This document shows positions 7,894 to 12,201 of a DNA stretch of 12,201 nt, piece by piece. The stretch spans positions 1-12,201 of the forward strand of contig JBCDCP010000091.1 in assembly GCA_039181495.1 (NCBI GenBank), written 5' to 3'. The translations under genes were made by a program, and so were the position numbers. This DNA comes from JBCDCP01 sp039181495 (GTDB lineage: Bacteria > Pseudomonadota > Alphaproteobacteria > Rhizobiales > Tepidamorphaceae). Within the stretch, counting starts at the first letter, position 1. Each line of letters starts with the position of its first letter. The notes beneath the pieces were generated by a model. The model saw nothing but the letters and a program-made list of their open reading frames with translations. It had not been told where the DNA came from and made no database searches.

Positions 7894-7910
7894 GTTAACG
7901 CAAGATTAAC
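7894..7910 (-). promoter_or_regulatory. Dyad upstream of barrel gene 1
   Basis: GTTAA (7894-7898) and TTAAC (7906-7910) form an inverted repeat with a seven-base spacer, 22 bases upstream of the minus-strand start codon at 7872. It could be an operator or part of the promoter region. A minus-strand TTGAAC lies further upstream, but no good -10 follows at the right distance. The 7873-8040 stretch otherwise shows nothing I can name. Confidence 0.3.
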
Positions 7911-8040
7911 AACCTCTAACGTCCGATCTTTCAGGGTTCAATTATTGTCACGGAAATGAGCCGATTTTATCGTCATTTGGACAGAGAGTGTGGATTCCCC
8001 GCCACGTTCCAACCCGATTTCCTCAGAGTTGGCCCGGTTT

Positions 8041-8097
8041 GCCGCCATCTGCGGCAGGATGGACCGTGTGGCGGTGTTCGCGAAGATCGAGGGATAG
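8041..8097 (+). pseudogene. Detached copy of the glyS 3' end (direct repeat copy 2)
   Basis: The frame ending at TAG (8095-8097) reads FAAICGRMDRVAVFAKIEG from 8038, against LAAIRDTMDRVAVFSKIEG at the end of GlyS. At DNA level 49 of 57 bases agree with 6744-6800. Two of the three changes in the last 39 bases keep the meaning (GAA to GAG, TAA to TAG) and the third is Ser to Ala. The frame is open back to a TGA at 7957-7959, but similarity to GlyS fades upstream of about 8026 and there is no plausible start. It is therefore a non-functional remnant. It sits 23 bp from the stop codon of barrel gene 2, just as real glyS sits 13 bp from the stop of barrel gene 1. Confidence 0.8.
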
Positions 8098-8120
8098 GCG
8101 CGTCTTATCAGCCAGTGCGG

Positions 8121-9230
8121 CTAGAAGATGATCCGGATTTGCGCGCCGAGTATGAGCGAAAAGATGTCTGTCTGCTCAAGACGTGCCGGCTGCACATTGG
8201 CGTTAAGCGCCGCACCGGCCGGGAATGTGGGATTGATGATTTCATAGGCGTCATTACGCCATTCGACTTCGCCGAAAAGAGTGAAGAGGAACTTCGGGTT
8301 GTGGCTGAAGTTGATCCCGGTCCGCAGGTTGGCGAGGAACGCGATATCTTCCTCGACATCGCTTACCGAGGCGCTTGCGGTGGTGAGCACTCCGACGGTT
8401 CTCTGCCGGCCATCGAGTTCGCCGCGCGAGAAGAGAACTGCCAGCGACCCGGTGCCGAACAGTTCGACACCAGGGCTCAACTCGAAACTCCGCTTGGCGA
8501 AGGCGCGCGGGCCGAACGAGAACGTCTCAACCTCTTCCTCGATGACGCTCAAGGGGCCGGGTGTCGTGATGTTGGCGAAGGTCGCCTCGATCTGAAGCTG
8601 GTCGAAAGCGCCGTAGAGACCGAAACCGTAGCTGCCTTTATGCTCGCTCGCCGTTTCCGTCTTGCCGTACTTGTCGAAGGTCGGCTCCGGGAACGGTAGG
8701 CTGGCAAGCCCGATGAAGGCGCCAAACCCGCCATTGTCGACATCGGTTGAGCTCGTAACCTGTTCACCTGAGTTGGCGATCTGCGTATCGCGTCCTGCGC
8801 CAGCATTGTTCCCGTCAATAAACGGGATCAAGATGTTGTTTGCGCCGCCAGCTGTCCCGAACAGCCTGTTGGCATCGGCATTCAACAAATTGCCGTCGAG
8901 AACGAAAAACAGGGAATTTGTGCCAAAGTGATCGGAGTAATGCGGCACAAAAACAGATAGCTCAGCGAAGCCACCCCAATCGTCGATATTGAAACCGGTA
9001 TCCAGATTGGTTGCGGCTACCAGCGGCGCGCCATTGGTTTCGTTCAACCCAAAACCGTTGACGACATCTCTATTAAGGTACTGGGCACCAACGGTGAGCG
9101 AAATGAAGGTATCGCCAAAAAGGGCGCTGCCGCCTGTTTCGGTCTGCTCTTGGGCAAGCGTCGACCCTGACGGAATGGCCAGCGCCATCGCCAGAATGAA
9201 AAAAAAGACGCCACCACGCAGGTGATTCAT
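8121..9230 (-). CDS. Outer-membrane beta-barrel protein, paralog 2
   Basis: This is a paralog of the 6814-7872 gene. The preferred start at 9230 gives 369 residues with a signal peptide: MNHLRGG, the hydrophobic FFFILAMALAI, and a cut after STLA at residue 26. The frame stays open upstream to 9434, but those 68 extra residues look non-coding and would bury the signal peptide. GGGGA lies about seven bases before the chosen ATG. Shared landmarks with paralog 1 are VGAQYLNRDVVNGFGLNE, FGPRAFAKRSFELSPGVELF, GTGSLAVLFSRGEL, EVEWRNDAYEIINPTF and PARLEQTD. The C-terminus is LGAQIRIIF, again ending in Phe. It is an outer-membrane barrel of unknown ligand. An eight-base A run (9199-9206) lies in the signal-peptide codons. 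It diverges from ppdK. Confidence 0.84.
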   Translation of the reverse strand: MNHLRGGVFFFILAMALAIPSGSTLAQEQTETGGSALFGDTFISLTVGAQYLNRDVVNGFGLNETNGAPLVAATNLDTGFNIDDWGGFAELSVFVPHYSDHFGTNSLFFVLDGNLLNADANRLFGTAGGANNILIPFIDGNNAGAGRDTQIANSGEQVTSSTDVDNGGFGAFIGLASLPFPEPTFDKYGKTETASEHKGSYGFGLYGAFDQLQIEATFANITTPGPLSVIEEEVETFSFGPRAFAKRSFELSPGVELFGTGSLAVLFSRGELDGRQRTVGVLTTASASVSDVEEDIAFLANLRTGINFSHNPKFLFTLFGEVEWRNDAYEIINPTFPAGAALNANVQPARLEQTDIFSLILGAQIRIIF

Positions 9231-9269
9231 CCGCGATCCCCGAATCAGATCGGCTCGCTCCCCTTCTCG

Positions 9270-9298
9270 GTTTAAGCCACAGCGAAGCCTCAACTCAA
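9270..9298 (-). promoter_or_regulatory. Possible promoter of barrel gene 2
   Basis: On the minus strand TTGAGT (9298-9293) and TTAAAC (9275-9270) are 17 bases apart. This would place a transcription start near 9263 and leave a leader of about 33 bases before the ATG at 9230. The -35 matches four of six consensus bases and the -10 only three, so the call rests mostly on spacing and position. Confidence 0.25.
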
Positions 9299-9305
9299 GA
9301 AAACC

Positions 9306-9478
9306 TGTCCGAATCAGTTGGATCGGCTGCAATTCACACCCTTTGTGTGGTTTCTCGGACACGGGGGTCCCGTCTAAGCAAAAAACCGCTTTTTGCACTG
9401 CAGCAATTGCGTCGTGATCGATTTTGCGCGACACCCCCGCTGTCCTCGCGCAGATGACAGAATGGTGAAACGGGGGAG
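9306..9478 (+). promoter_or_regulatory. Structured divergent control region and ppdK leader
   Basis: The 256 bp between barrel gene 2 and ppdK are dense in inverted repeats: TGTCCGA/TCGGACA (9306-9312, 9355-9361), CACAC/GTGTG (9335-9349), ACGGG/CCCGT (9361-9373) and GCAAAAA/TTTTTGC (9378-9396). GGACACGGGGGT (9357-9368) can pair with ACCCCCGcTGTCC (9433-9445) over twelve bases with one bulge. The same CCCCCG (9434-9439) can instead pair with CGGGGG (9471-9476), inside the ppdK Shine-Dalgarno GGGGGAG (9472-9478). This is seen in sequence. A switching role is inference, and it depends on where the ppdK transcript begins. TTGCAC at 9393-9398 is a possible plus-strand -35 but lacks a good -10. Confidence 0.4.
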
Positions 9479-9486
9479 CGTCGTTG

Positions 9487-12156
<2,670 letters not shown>

Positions 12157-12163
12157 GTGGGTT

Positions 12164-12183
12164 GGTCGTTGCCTCCGACCTTT
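12164..12183 (+). terminator. Weak hairpin after ppdK
   Basis: GGTCG (12164-12168) and CGACC (12176-12180) form a five-base stem with a seven-base loop, followed by only three T. It lies eight bases after the ppdK stop. Position suits a terminator, but the short stem and T-run make it weak. Confidence 0.25.
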
Positions 12184-12201
12184 GACAAAGCAGCACTTGC
12201 C

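Noticed and set aside
6744..8097. Transposon or IS element carrying barrel gene 1
   Set aside because: No transposase, terminal inverted repeats or short target duplication is present. The flanking repeats are pieces of the glyS coding sequence.
7956..8699. Plus-strand open frame of 247 codons across the remnant and barrel gene 2
   Set aside because: It is mostly antisense to the well-supported barrel gene, has charged low-complexity composition, no ribosome binding site and no recognisable domain.
9378..9396. GCAAAAA/TTTTTGC inverted repeat as an intrinsic terminator
   Set aside because: The stem is AT-rich with almost no GC core, and no gene ends here on either strand. It is better viewed as part of the divergent control region.
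9231..9434. Upstream extension of barrel gene 2 to a start at 9434
   Set aside because: The frame is open, but the added 68 residues have no coding character. They would place the signal peptide inside the protein and overlap the repeat-rich control region.
12182..12187. TTGACA as a promoter -35 for a gene beyond the window
   Set aside because: The match is perfect, but the window ends before any -10 could be seen.

Overview
The window is chromosomal DNA from an alphaproteobacterium. It is GC-rich, holds a two-subunit glycyl-tRNA synthetase (glyQ and glyS) with pyruvate phosphate dikinase just downstream, and encodes proteins of alphaproteobacterial character. Sphingomonadales/Erythrobacteraceae-like or Caulobacterales/Hyphomonadales-like groups would fit. 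The sequence alone does not settle the order.

Positions 1-4591 are a tightly packed plus-strand run. It begins with the 3' two-thirds of glyQ, which overlaps a small secreted four-cysteine protein by four bases (ATGA). A small membrane-anchored protein of unknown function follows, then lemA, a large DUF2207 membrane protein with a polyglycine tail, and a small VOC-fold protein. After a 139-bp gap with a hairpin comes glyS (4731-6800). The two synthetase subunits are therefore separated by about 4.1 kb of mostly envelope-type genes.

Positions 6814-9230 hold two minus-strand paralogous outer-membrane beta-barrel genes. They are convergent with glyS and divergent from ppdK. A 57-bp near-copy of the 3' end of glyS, including its stop codon, lies between them at 8041-8097. 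The first barrel gene is therefore bracketed by direct repeats of the glyS tail 1297 bp apart. This is a footprint of tandem duplication or of insertion by recombination at the glyS 3' end.

Positions 9231-9486 form a divergent control region rich in inverted repeats. Three segments could form mutually exclusive pairings, one of which would mask the ppdK ribosome binding site. ppdK (9487-12156) is complete and has all the expected catalytic motifs. A weak hairpin follows it.

Most of the window is housekeeping: translation (GlyQ/GlyS) and the pyruvate-PEP node (PpdK). The items most worth a second look are the glyS-tail repeat around the barrel gene, the structured ppdK leader, and the envelope module placed between glyQ and glyS. 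I see no phage, IS element, CRISPR array, defence system, rRNA or tRNA gene.
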